From assembly GCA_003162415.1 (NCBI GenBank), contig PMOL01000011.1:324383-388382 (forward strand): a stretch of 64,000 bases of DNA, written 5' to 3'. The notes under the pieces are model-generated. The model was not told the origin of the DNA, ran no database searches, and saw only the letters and a list, made by a program, of their open reading frames with translations. This document shows positions 40,040 through 47,787 of the stretch, in pieces. The translations under genes were made by a program, and so were the position numbers. This DNA comes from Candidatus Dormiibacterota bacterium (GTDB lineage: Bacteria > Chloroflexota > Dormibacteria > Aeolococcales > Aeolococcaceae). The stretch's first letter is position 1. Each line of letters starts with the position of its first letter.

Positions 40040-40699
40040 CTAAATCCGTTTGATGGTCGCCAGCCAGGCTGGTGCGCCGTCGTCGTGGTATCTCGTCTGA
40101 ACCCGGTCCGGTTCGATGCCTGCGACATCCCATCCGCTGCTGGGATTGAACGCCGCTCTCAGCTCTTCCTGACTGACGGGGTGCGGGCCGATCTCAGGGC
40201 CATCGTCACTGAAGCTCAACACATGCAGGGTTCCGCCGTGCTCGGTCACCGACGCCAGACTCGCCACGTATCCAGGTCGCTCGTCGCGGTCGAAGCTGTG
40301 GAACAGCCCGCAGTCCAGCACCGTCTCAAAGGTGCGACCCAAGCGCTCCAACTGGAATGCGTCAGCCGCGGCGAACTCAACCTCGATCCCGCGGGCGCCA
40401 GCCTTCGCACGGGCGATCGCCAGTGCCGTCTCAGCCACGTCAACGCCCAGAACCGACAATCCCAGCGAGGCGATGTGAATGGCGTTCTCGCCGGTCCCGC
40501 AGCCTGCATCGAGCACCGCTCCCGCGAATCCGCCTTCGGATGCCAGACGCACGATTGCCGGCTGTGGCCGGCCGAGATCCCAGGGCGCAGGGCCATCGCG
40601 GTACGACGCATCCCAGGGCAGTCCCGTCATCCGTTCGTGACTGGTTGGGTGCCGACCATTGAATGGATCGTCAGCCAGGGTTCCTGATCGCTCCGACAA
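40040..40699 (-). CDS. Class I SAM-dependent methyltransferase
   Basis: This 219-residue Rossmann-fold methyltransferase has motif I VLDAGCGTGENAIHIASLG, an acidic residue after strand 2 (VLGVDVAE), and motif IV-like TVLDCGLFHSFDRDER. It resembles the small UbiE/Tehb-like group that methylates small molecules or metalloids (thiopurine methyltransferase-like), but the substrate is not clear. The start may be the internal ATG at 40630 (MTGLPWDASYRDG), which matches the usual family N-terminus. It appears to be a single-gene unit. Confidence 0.82.
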   Translation of the reverse strand: MSERSGTLADDPFNGRHPTSHERMTGLPWDASYRDGPAPWDLGRPQPAIVRLASEGGFAGAVLDAGCGTGENAIHIASLGLSVLGVDVAETALAIARAKAGARGIEVEFAAADAFQLERLGRTFETVLDCGLFHSFDRDERPGYVASLASVTEHGGTLHVLSFSDDGPEIGPHPVSQEELRAAFNPSSGWDVAGIEPDRVQTRYHDDGAPAWLATIKRI

Positions 40700-40808
40700 C
40701 GTCGTCTCCTTACGGCAACCGGTCTTGCCACCTCATCGTGGCACGCGAAACTACAGGTCTCGAACGTGCGCAGTCGCCACGAGTCGTACGCGACGACAAC
40801 GGGGATCC

Positions 40809-41126
40809 TCAGTGACAGGCGGCCGGAAACCCACCCTTGGGCGGACGGTAGTGCGAGGCGTCGATCACCTGGTGGTGGATGTCCCCGTCGGTGTGGCCCA
40901 CCGGAGGCCAGCGCGCCCAGATCTCGGCGGTGACGTCGTCGACCCCATCGACGAGCACCTGAGCCCACACCTGCCCGAGATAGGCCTCGACCTCGACCGG
41001 GGTTGGGAACATGCGCCAGCCGCCGCCTCTCGGCGTGGTGGTCAGATGCGCCTGCCGCTCCTCGTTCGAGCTCTGCGGGCCGGGAGCCGGATCGGCATGA
41101 TCCGGGTGAACCGCATCGTCCGACAT
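40809..41126 (-). CDS. Small hypothetical soluble protein
   Basis: The 105-residue protein from the ATG at 41126 (MSDDAVHPDHADPAPG) has a polar, disordered N-terminus. A more ordered part follows: WRMFPTPVEVEAYLGQVWAQ and a His-rich end (GHTDGDIHHQVIDASHY). No family recognised. It is divergent from the lipoprotein gene and may share its promoter region. Codon usage is consistent with a real gene. Confidence 0.45.
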   Translation of the reverse strand: MSDDAVHPDHADPAPGPQSSNEERQAHLTTTPRGGGWRMFPTPVEVEAYLGQVWAQVLVDGVDDVTAEIWARWPPVGHTDGDIHHQVIDASHYRPPKGGFPAACH

Positions 41127-41215
41127 CCTGATGGCCTCCTCGAAATGGCAGCGGGATGGTTCATAGTGCACCACTGAGAGGCTCAGAACGGGTCCGATTG
41201 ACGGAGGCGTCCCCA

Positions 41216-41782
41216 GTGACACGCAACCAATTGCGCTGGATTCCTATGACCGCTATCGGGCTCGGGGCGATCCTTGCCGCGTGCGGGAGTTCGAGCACGC
41301 CGACGTCGCCGACTGCCGCAGGGTCCACGTCAGCCGCGACCGCCGCACCCACCCCGACGGTCGCGGCACCAGTCACAACCGCGGCAGCCCCTTCGTGCCC
41401 CTCCGCGGGCACTGTCGGATCCGCACTAGGGGTCACGCTCCCGAATCCCACCGGTATCACCAGTCCAGGGACCACAACGCTGCCAGCCGGTGCGACCGAT
41501 ATCAACTGCCTGTACCACGCAACGGCCTATAACGTGATCATCTCGGTCCTCACAAACATCCCTGCGTCTTACATATCGAAGTTCAGCGACCAATTCCCGG
41601 TGGCGTTCAAGCCGGTGTCTGGAGTCGGCGATGAGGCTCGGTCTTTCGACGTAGCTCTCGGCGGAGGCAAGGACAACGAGGGGCTGGTCGCGGCCAAGGG
41701 CTCGACTGTCGTGGCGATCGTCGCAACAGCCACCCCGGCGACCCTGAGCCAGATCGAGGCGTTCGTCAACTCGCTGCTGTAG
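41216..41782 (+). CDS. Secreted lipoprotein of unknown function
   Basis: The GTG at 41216 is preceded by GGAGG about nine bases upstream. The 188-residue product has a lipoprotein signal (MTAIGLGAILAACGSSS, lipid-modified Cys at residue 23) followed by a Thr/Ala/Pro-rich linker. A small domain with two conserved-looking cysteines follows (SCPSAGTVGSALG and INCLYHATAY). The domain resembles the DUF3558-like extracytoplasmic lipoproteins of actinobacteria, although I cannot confirm this. It converges on the PAP2 gene with a 17-bp overlap. Confidence 0.7.
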   Translation: MTRNQLRWIPMTAIGLGAILAACGSSSTPTSPTAAGSTSAATAAPTPTVAAPVTTAAAPSCPSAGTVGSALGVTLPNPTGITSPGTTTLPAGATDINCLYHATAYNVIISVLTNIPASYISKFSDQFPVAFKPVSGVGDEARSFDVALGGGKDNEGLVAAKGSTVVAIVATATPATLSQIEAFVNSLL

Positions 41783-42362
41783 CCGCCGCCCGCCCCGCTC
41801 TCTGGTACCGGCGCCCCGGCGGAAGGCGGCGCTCCAGCGCACCCAGCGCCCGTGCGACCGGCGGCAATCCGGCAATCAGCCAAGTGATCGAACCGCACAC
41901 AGCGCCGAGCGCCGCCCCGGCGATCACATCGCTCGCGTAGTGCACTCCCACATACACGCACCCGAATCCCACCACAACCATCCCCACGACGAACACAAGC
42001 CCCAGACGCCCCCACGCCAGCACCCCGACCACCGCCGCCACCGCCGCAAACGAAGTGAGGCTGGAAGGAAACGAGTTGTTGGGCGCGTGCGGATACAGCG
42101 GCACGAAATGCAGAGCAACAAACGGCCGGGGCCGATACGTCAGCTGCTCCGCCTCATGACACACCCACTGAGCAACCCCCAACCCCACCAGCGCCGCCAC
42201 CCCCGGCCGAAGCCGCCCATCCCAGATCCACAAACCAAAGAACCCAACCGGGCACACGATGATGAACCCCGCCGTCCCCCAAACCACAAGCGGCGCCACC
42301 CAAGGATGTGCCACTGCAAACGCATGCAGCGCAGCCGAGGACCCATCAATAAACGTCTGCAT
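41766..42362 (-). CDS. PAP2-superfamily membrane phosphatase with altered motif 2
   Basis: This 198-residue protein has five to six membrane helices. Motif 1 is present as EAEQLTYRPRPF, and motif 3 as VYVGVHYASDVIAGA with its His and Asp. In motif 2, where active PAP2 enzymes have PSGH or PSDH, this protein reads NSFPSSLTSF, so the catalytic His is Leu. The nearest functional relatives would be undecaprenyl-pyrophosphate phosphatases of the BcrC type. Activity is doubtful unless another His substitutes. Confidence 0.8.
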   Translation of the reverse strand: MQTFIDGSSAALHAFAVAHPWVAPLVVWGTAGFIIVCPVGFFGLWIWDGRLRPGVAALVGLGVAQWVCHEAEQLTYRPRPFVALHFVPLYPHAPNNSFPSSLTSFAAVAAVVGVLAWGRLGLVFVVGMVVVGFGCVYVGVHYASDVIAGAALGAVCGSITWLIAGLPPVARALGALERRLPPGRRYQRAGRAAATAAS

Positions 42363-42363
42363 C

Positions 42364-42390
42364 AGCTAGTCAATCATGCGTGGACTAGCT
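42364..42390 (-). repeat. Inverted repeat before the PAP2 gene
   Basis: AGCTAGTC and GACTAGCT (8 bp each, 11-base loop) form a perfect inverted repeat immediately upstream of the PAP2 ATG. It could be an operator or part of the 5' leader. Confidence 0.4.
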
Positions 42391-42401
42391 GCGCGCCAGA
42401 C

Positions 42402-42422
42402 AGGCCAGTAGGCCCCTGGCCT
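42402..42422 (-). terminator. Hairpin downstream of nadC
   Basis: AGGCCAG and CTGGCCT (7 bp, loop of 7) sit about 55 bp after the nadC stop. There is no T tract. It plausibly ends the pan-nad operon. Confidence 0.4.
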
Positions 42423-42477
42423 AACGAGCCCTAGCACCAAGCGTCCTGCGGGTGGCCCCGCGCACCACGACGCAGTG

Positions 42478-43344
42478 CTAGTAGCGAGTGACCTTCATTG
42501 AGAAATCCAACGCCACCGCCGAATGCGTCAACGCACCGACGCTGATGTAATCCGCCCCGGCCAGCGCGTACGCGCGGGCGTTGGTCACCTGGACTCCACC
42601 GCTCACCTCGACCGTCGCACGGCCGCGGATCAACTGCATCGCCTCGCGTACCTGTCCGCAGGAGAAGTTGTCGAGCAGGATGTGCGACGCCTTGTCGGTG
42701 AGCGCCTGCTCCAGCTCCTGCAGGTTGCTGACCTCGACGTGAATCTCCATCTCGGGATAGGCCTTGCGTGCGGCCCGCAGCGCCGGGGTGATCCCGCCGA
42801 CGAGCGCGAGATGCGTGTCCTTGATCAGCACCGCGTCGTAGAGCCCCATCCGATGGTTGACGGCGCCACCCATGCGGGTCGCGTACTTCTCGATGGCGCG
42901 CAGCCCTGGCGTGGTTTTGCGGGTGTCGAGGATCTGGGCTTTGGTGCCGTCGACCGCCTTCACATACTTCGCGGTCATGGTCGCGATCCCGCTCAGATGC
43001 TGGAGGAAGTTGAGGCCGACACGCTCCGCGGTCATCATGCCGCGCGCCGGTCCGAAGAGCCGCGCAACGATCTGATCCGCCTGCACCTTCTCGCCGTCCT
43101 TGGTCTTGGCGTCGAACTGGATGCGCTCGTCGACACGCTGGAACACGCGCTGCGCGATGCTGAGGCCGGCAATCACGCCGTCCTGCTTGCAAACGATCTT
43201 GCCGCGACAGGTCATATCCATGGGAATGACGGCCTGGGTGGTGACATCGCCAGCTCCGACGTCCTCGGCGAGCGCAGACTCGATGAGCAAGTCGATGCTC
43301 TCCGACGAAAGCGCCTCGGTGATGGGTCTAAAGGTGACGGTCAA
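42478..43344 (-). CDS. nadC: Nicotinate-nucleotide pyrophosphorylase (quinolinate phosphoribosyltransferase)
   Basis: This 288-residue enzyme converts quinolinate and PRPP to nicotinate mononucleotide in de novo NAD synthesis. Family sequence is clear: EDVGAGDVTTQAVIP, ERVGLNFLQHLSGIATMTAKYV, ILDTRKTTPGLRAIEKYA (active-site Arg/Lys), GGAVNHRMGLYDAVLIKDTH and the late VEVSGGVQV. The start is a TTG with GAGGAG nine bases upstream; no ATG fits. It overlaps nadB by 17 bp. Together with NadB it supplies two steps; nadA is not in the window. Confidence 0.95.
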   Translation of the reverse strand: MTVTFRPITEALSSESIDLLIESALAEDVGAGDVTTQAVIPMDMTCRGKIVCKQDGVIAGLSIAQRVFQRVDERIQFDAKTKDGEKVQADQIVARLFGPARGMMTAERVGLNFLQHLSGIATMTAKYVKAVDGTKAQILDTRKTTPGLRAIEKYATRMGGAVNHRMGLYDAVLIKDTHLALVGGITPALRAARKAYPEMEIHVEVSNLQELEQALTDKASHILLDNFSCGQVREAMQLIRGRATVEVSGGVQVTNARAYALAGADYISVGALTHSAVALDFSMKVTRY

Positions 43345-44911
43345 AGCGTGCTCCTCTGTCCTTGTGCATGACGAGATCGCCATGCCATTGATCGCTTGCT
43401 TGGGGGAGATCAGAACGGAGGTGGCACCCACGGCTCTCCTCGCGAGCCAGGGCTGCTTCGCACACCAGTGTGGCGGTGGATGCGGCTGAGTGCAGCTGCA
43501 TCGCCGGCAGCGCAGTGGCGCCCGCTGTCGCTGCCGCAACGCGCTCGCACTCACGAGCCGCCGCGCGCAGACCGGATTCGTCTCGCACCACGCCGGCTCC
43601 AGTCCAGAGCACGTCGCGGAGCGTGTTCCATCCCTCGCGAGGATCGACCTTTGAGGCACGCGTGCTGGTTGCCCGCTGCACCGGTGCTGCCTGCGGCGGA
43701 GGCGATTCCGCCGCCCAACCCAGCGCCGACTGCACGGCGCGCCGCGAGAAGACCACCGACTCGAGCAGGCTGTTGCTCGCCAGACGGTTCGCCCCGTGGA
43801 CGCCGGTGTACGCAACCTCACCGCAGGCATAGAGGCCGGGGACGCTGGTCGCGCCGTCGAGGTCGGTCCTGACCCCGCCGATCATGTAATGCGCCGCAGG
43901 CGAAACCGGGATCGGATGGCGCGCGATGTCGAGACCGTAACGAGCACACGTCGCCGCGATCGTTGGGAAGCGCACCGCCGCACGCGCTCCGAGCGGCGAG
44001 CAGTCGAGGAATACGCAGGACTCACCGGTGCGCTGCAGCTCTTCCCAGATGGCCCGGGCGACGACGTCCCGGCCGGCCAGCTCGCCGCGCGGATCGGCGT
44101 CGAGCACGAAGCGCTTGCCGTCGCGATTGACGATCCACGCGCCCTCGCCACGGACCGCCTCGCTGATGAGGAACCGGGGCGCGCCATCGACGGCGAGCGC
44201 GGTGGGATGGAACTGAGCGAATTCCATCCCCGCGACATCGGCGCCCGCGGCATAGCCGAGCGCGACGCCGTCGCCGGTTGCGGATTCGGGATTGGTGCTG
44301 TTCCGCCAGAGCCGGCTTGCACCGCCGCTGGCCAGAACCACCGCCCCAGCCGACAGCGTTGTCGTGTGCGACTCGGCGGGATTGGTCGTGATCGACACAC
44401 CGCAGCCCGCGCCGTCGGCAGTGGTGAGGATGCCGGTGACATCCGCATGTTCGATGACCCGCGCACCACTTGCGCGCAGACGCCGGATCAGGGCGGTTTC
44501 CACCTCGAGCCCGGTCGCGTCGCCACGCGCATGGAGAATGCGCGGGCGCGAGTGTGCCGCCTCCTGGGCGAGCAACGGCTCACCGTCCTGGCTGTCGAAT
44601 GCGACGCCCCATTCAATCAACTGGCGAATGCGCGCCGGGGCTTCCTCGACGAGAACGCGCACCGCCTCCGGATGGCAGAGCCCGCGGCCCGCGGCAACGG
44701 TGTCCTGGTAATGCAATTCCGGTGAGTCATCCTCGCCAACCGCGGCTGCGATACCGCCCTGCGCGAAGCGGCTGCAGCCGTCATCGAGCGCGCCCTTGGT
44801 GACCACCGCAACTCGTGCCCGAGGCGCGGCCGTAAGAGCAGCCGATAAGCCTGCTATGCCACTCCCGACCACGACCACGTCGTAATCCGTCGGTGCGGCC
44901 CCGTTGATCAC
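43328..44911 (-). CDS. nadB: L-aspartate oxidase
   Basis: This 527-residue flavoenzyme oxidises aspartate to iminoaspartate for quinolinate synthesis. The FAD dinucleotide motif VVVVGSGIAGLSAAL begins the chain. Also visible are DDGCSRFAQGGIAAAVGEDDSPELH, the FAQFHPTALAV active-site region, RGEGAWIVN and CGEVAYTGVHGANRLASNSL. GTG start overlapping the upstream short panD frame (GTGA). The C-terminal tail overlaps the nadC start. Confidence 0.95.
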   Translation of the reverse strand: MINGAAPTDYDVVVVGSGIAGLSAALTAAPRARVAVVTKGALDDGCSRFAQGGIAAAVGEDDSPELHYQDTVAAGRGLCHPEAVRVLVEEAPARIRQLIEWGVAFDSQDGEPLLAQEAAHSRPRILHARGDATGLEVETALIRRLRASGARVIEHADVTGILTTADGAGCGVSITTNPAESHTTTLSAGAVVLASGGASRLWRNSTNPESATGDGVALGYAAGADVAGMEFAQFHPTALAVDGAPRFLISEAVRGEGAWIVNRDGKRFVLDADPRGELAGRDVVARAIWEELQRTGESCVFLDCSPLGARAAVRFPTIAATCARYGLDIARHPIPVSPAAHYMIGGVRTDLDGATSVPGLYACGEVAYTGVHGANRLASNSLLESVVFSRRAVQSALGWAAESPPPQAAPVQRATSTRASKVDPREGWNTLRDVLWTGAGVVRDESGLRAAARECERVAAATAGATALPAMQLHSAASTATLVCEAALAREESRGCHLRSDLPQASDQWHGDLVMHKDRGARFDRHL

Positions 44912-45075
44912 GCGGTCGCCGCCTGCTCATGTACGCGGTTGCCGGCGTCGACATGCACGATCATCGGAATGACATCGATATCGGCGTCCCACAGCAAAGC
45001 GGGCGCACTGCCATACGACCTTTCGAAGTCGACCGTGGCGCGGTGCATTTCCGACCTCATGATGACCCGCTGCAT
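44908..45075 (-). pseudogene. panD: Truncated aspartate 1-decarboxylase (PanD) remnant or minimal form
   Basis: Only 55 residues remain of a protein normally about 115-130 long. The start MQRVIMRSEMHRATV matches the PanD N-terminus. YGSAP retains the Gly-Ser autocleavage site (Gly22-Ser23), and the end VHVDAGNRV resembles the VDxxNGxR segment. The C-terminal half, including the catalytic Tyr and Asn regions, is missing because the stop overlaps the nadB start (GTGA). A ribosome binding site (GGGGAG) and the panC-panD-nadB context show this is the panD locus. Beta-alanine must come from elsewhere if the pathway works. Confidence 0.6.
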
Positions 45076-45083
45076 GATCTCCC

Positions 45084-45983
45084 CTAGACGCCACGAACAA
45101 CGGGCGCTGTGTCGACCCCCAGCCGAACGACATCAATCAACCGTGTGCTCCCTATTCTAGCAGCCAGTACGATTTGGTTTGTGGGGGCTGCCTTTTCGAC
45201 CTCGGTGAAGTCTTCCGCCTTTACCACGGCAACGTAGTCCACGTCCAGTCCGGCGTTCTCCAAGCAGGACCGAACAGTTGTTGCCAGCGCTGTCGCGTCC
45301 TGCTCCCCGGCATCGAATTGTCCGATCGCGGTGGCCAGGCTTGATGGAATGGCCCTTGCCCGCACTCGTTCTTCGGGGCTGAGATACACGTTGCGGCTGG
45401 AGATGGCGAGCCCGTCGGTGTCCCGAACCGTAGGGCACACAACGATTTCGACGCCGATGTCGAGGTCGCGGACCAGGCGGCGGACCACGGCGCACTGCTG
45501 CGCGTCCTTCTGCCCGAAGTAGGCGCGGTCGGGGAGCCCGGCAACGAGCAATTTGGTGACGACCAGCGCGACCCCGTTGAAATGGCCCGGGCGGCTGGCA
45601 CCCTCGAGGCGCTCACCGAGCGGACCCGTGATGTCTAGCCGGGTCACCTGGCCGGGCGGGTACATGGTCTCGACGCTCGGGACGAAAGCGGCGTGCACCC
45701 CCGCGGTCGCGAGCATGGCGAGGTCGGCGTCCATGCTTCGGGGGTAGCGGGCGAAGTCCTCATGCGGGCCGAACTGCGCCGGGTTCACGAAGATGGTCAC
45801 GACCACACGGTCGTTCTCCGCGACGGAGCGTTCGATCAGCGCGCGATGACCGGCATGCAGGGCGCCCATGGTCGGCACCATCCCGACCGAGAGGCCCGCG
45901 GCGCGGCAGGCCAGGGACCACCGCCGGAGGTCGTGTGGGGTCGAGAGGAGCTCCGGGGTGCTAGTGGAAGGAGTGGGCATCAT
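45084..45983 (-). CDS. panC: Pantothenate synthetase
   Basis: This 299-residue enzyme joins pantoate and beta-alanine using ATP. The nucleotidyltransferase motif is MVPTMGALHAGHRALIERS (HxGH type). VTIFVNPAQFGPHEDFARYP, GASRPGHFNGVALVV, RAYFGQKDAQQCAVVRRLV and LAISSRNVYLSPEER follow. The start is taken at the ATG at 45983, which overlaps panB by 23 bp; an ATG one codon later is possible. An open frame extending to 46058 is a shadow of panB. Confidence 0.95.
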   Translation of the reverse strand: MMPTPSTSTPELLSTPHDLRRWSLACRAAGLSVGMVPTMGALHAGHRALIERSVAENDRVVVTIFVNPAQFGPHEDFARYPRSMDADLAMLATAGVHAAFVPSVETMYPPGQVTRLDITGPLGERLEGASRPGHFNGVALVVTKLLVAGLPDRAYFGQKDAQQCAVVRRLVRDLDIGVEIVVCPTVRDTDGLAISSRNVYLSPEERVRARAIPSSLATAIGQFDAGEQDATALATTVRSCLENAGLDVDYVAVVKAEDFTEVEKAAPTNQIVLAARIGSTRLIDVVRLGVDTAPVVRGV

Positions 45984-46764
45984 CAGGGAACCGGCCCTCG
46001 CGGACATCGTCGGCATACGCGCGCGCCGCGCTGACGATGGTGTCGCCGAGGTCGGCATACGTCTTCACGAATTTCGGTGCGACGCCGCGGATGTGACCGG
46101 TGATGCCGAGCAGGTCGTGGATGACCAGCACCTGCGCGTCGCAATCGGGGCCGGCGCCGATGCCGATGGTGGGAATCGTCAATTCGCGGCTCACCTGTGC
46201 CGCCAGGTCCCGCGGTATCCCCTCGAGGACGAGCGAGAAGGCGCCGGCGGCCTGAAGAGCATGCGCATCGGCGAGGAGGCGCTCGCGGTCGCTCGCACTT
46301 CTTGCCTGGACTCTCATACCACCGAATGCGTTGACCGACTGCGGGGTGAGGCCGAGGTGGCCCATCACCGGTATGCCCCGCTGGGTCAGGTGCGCGACCG
46401 TGTCCACCACCCACCCGCCACCCTCGAGCTTCACGGCGTGCATGCCCGCCTTCAGGTAGAGGACGGCATTGTCGACGGCGTCGGCGCAAGAGCGTTGGTA
46501 GGCGCCAAAGGGAAGGTCGCCGACCAGCAGCTGGTCGGGGGCGCCGCGCGCCACCGCGCGGGCGTGGTGGAGCATCTCGGTCATGGTCACCGGGAGCGTG
46601 TTGGGGTAGCCGAGCACGTTGTCCGCGAGCGTGTCCCCGACCAGGAGCACCGGCACCTCCGCCTCGGCGAGGAGGCGCGCGGTCGGGTAGTCGTAAGCGG
46701 TGAGCATGATGAAGCGCGTTCCCGCCGCCTTCCAGGCCGCGAGGTCCCGGATGGTGATGGCCAC
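45961..46764 (-). CDS. panB: 3-methyl-2-oxobutanoate hydroxymethyltransferase
   Basis: This 267-residue TIM-barrel enzyme makes ketopantoate from alpha-ketoisovalerate and 5,10-methylene-THF. Key segments are MLTAYDYPTARLLAEAEVPV, LVGDTLADNVLGYPNTLPVT (Mg2+-binding Asp), AVKLEGGGWVVDTVAHL, GHLGLTPQSVNAFGGM and IGIGAGPDCDAQVLVIHDLL. It overlaps panC by 23 bp. The one-carbon donor connects it with glyA in the first operon. Confidence 0.96.
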   Translation of the reverse strand: MAITIRDLAAWKAAGTRFIMLTAYDYPTARLLAEAEVPVLLVGDTLADNVLGYPNTLPVTMTEMLHHARAVARGAPDQLLVGDLPFGAYQRSCADAVDNAVLYLKAGMHAVKLEGGGWVVDTVAHLTQRGIPVMGHLGLTPQSVNAFGGMRVQARSASDRERLLADAHALQAAGAFSLVLEGIPRDLAAQVSRELTIPTIGIGAGPDCDAQVLVIHDLLGITGHIRGVAPKFVKTYADLGDTIVSAARAYADDVREGRFPDDAHSFH

Positions 46765-46766
46765 GG

Positions 46767-47639
46767 TCAGGCGACCTGGGCGCTGCCGTCGCCTGCGACC
46801 GGCCGGCTCGCGTCGGGCCGGGTCGCGACCAGCGACTCCATCGCGCGGGTGAGGTGGAGGTAGAGATCCCGCGCGTCGGGGTAGTTGGCGAGCGCGTCGA
46901 GGTGGGCGGCGATGGCGTCGGTATCGCCGCGTGCGACCGGCCCGGTGAGGGCTGCGGCCGGCCCGGCACGGCGGGCGTTGTGCGCCGCGCCCTCGAGCAG
47001 TGCCGACAGCGCGGCGTGCGCGGTCTCGGCGCTCAGCCCGGTCGCCTCGAGCAGCCGCGTGGCCTCAGCGAGCAATGCCAGGGGAGCGTTGCCCGCGAGA
47101 ACCGCGGCCGCGTGATAGAGCGGCGCGCTGGCCGGGTCGATCTCGAGCGGTGTGGCGCGAAGCGCCGCGACCAGACCCAGCAGACGCACGCGCAGGAGTC
47201 CGCTCGCATCCACACGGAAGTAGGCCCCATCCATGAGGGACGCGCTGTCCGGTCCGGCCAGCGCCTGGAGCGGATGGAGCACGCCGACCTCGGCGCCGGT
47301 GACGCGCAGCGACGCGATCAGCTCGGGGCCGAAACGCGCACCCAGGTGGACGACGCCACGACCGTCGAGCGAGATCCCGGAATCCGCGATCGATGCCGCG
47401 ACGGTCGCGATTGCGCTATCCGGGACCGCCAGCAGGGTGAGGTCGGCAACGGACGCGGCTTCGAGCGGCGTAGCCACGGCCTGGGCTCTGACCGTGTGCG
47501 CGAGCCGAGCTGCCATCTCGCCTCGGCGACTGGCGACGGCCGCCACGCGATACCCGGCGTCATGTGCGGCGATCGCCAGCGCGGAGCCGGCCCGGCCCGC
47601 ACCGATGATCGCCAGCGACGGCGTGCCTACTCCGTCCAC
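46767..47639 (-). CDS. Rossmann-like DUF2520 protein, candidate ketopantoate reductase
   Basis: This 290-residue protein has an N-terminal NAD(P)-binding motif (LAIIGAGRAGSALAIAAHDAG), and a conserved LLAVPDSAIATVAASI. A C-terminal helical DUF2520 domain (from about residue 150) includes PLYHAAAVLAGNAPLALLAEA. DUF2520 proteins commonly lie beside panB/panC in genomes lacking panE, so a role as the missing ketopantoate reductase is a reasonable inference, not proven. It is separated from panB by only 2 bp. Confidence 0.85.
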   Translation of the reverse strand: MDGVGTPSLAIIGAGRAGSALAIAAHDAGYRVAAVASRRGEMAARLAHTVRAQAVATPLEAASVADLTLLAVPDSAIATVAASIADSGISLDGRGVVHLGARFGPELIASLRVTGAEVGVLHPLQALAGPDSASLMDGAYFRVDASGLLRVRLLGLVAALRATPLEIDPASAPLYHAAAVLAGNAPLALLAEATRLLEATGLSAETAHAALSALLEGAAHNARRAGPAAALTGPVARGDTDAIAAHLDALANYPDARDLYLHLTRAMESLVATRPDASRPVAGDGSAQVA

Positions 47640-47787
47640 GTCTCGGTCCTCCTAGCTGGATCCAAGCGCTCTTCAGCAAGCAGGACACCGACCCGTCAGC
47701 GGCAGCGATCCTCGAGGCGCGGGACGCGTCCCCGGGTCGCGTTGGAGCCGTCGACGGCCACGGTGGCCCGTCGGCCAGAGTGTACCC

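Noticed and set aside
44927-45136. 69-codon minus-strand frame at the panD locus
   Set aside because: It begins inside panC and lacks a ribosome binding site. The neighbouring frame at 44908-45075 shows PanD similarity and has one.
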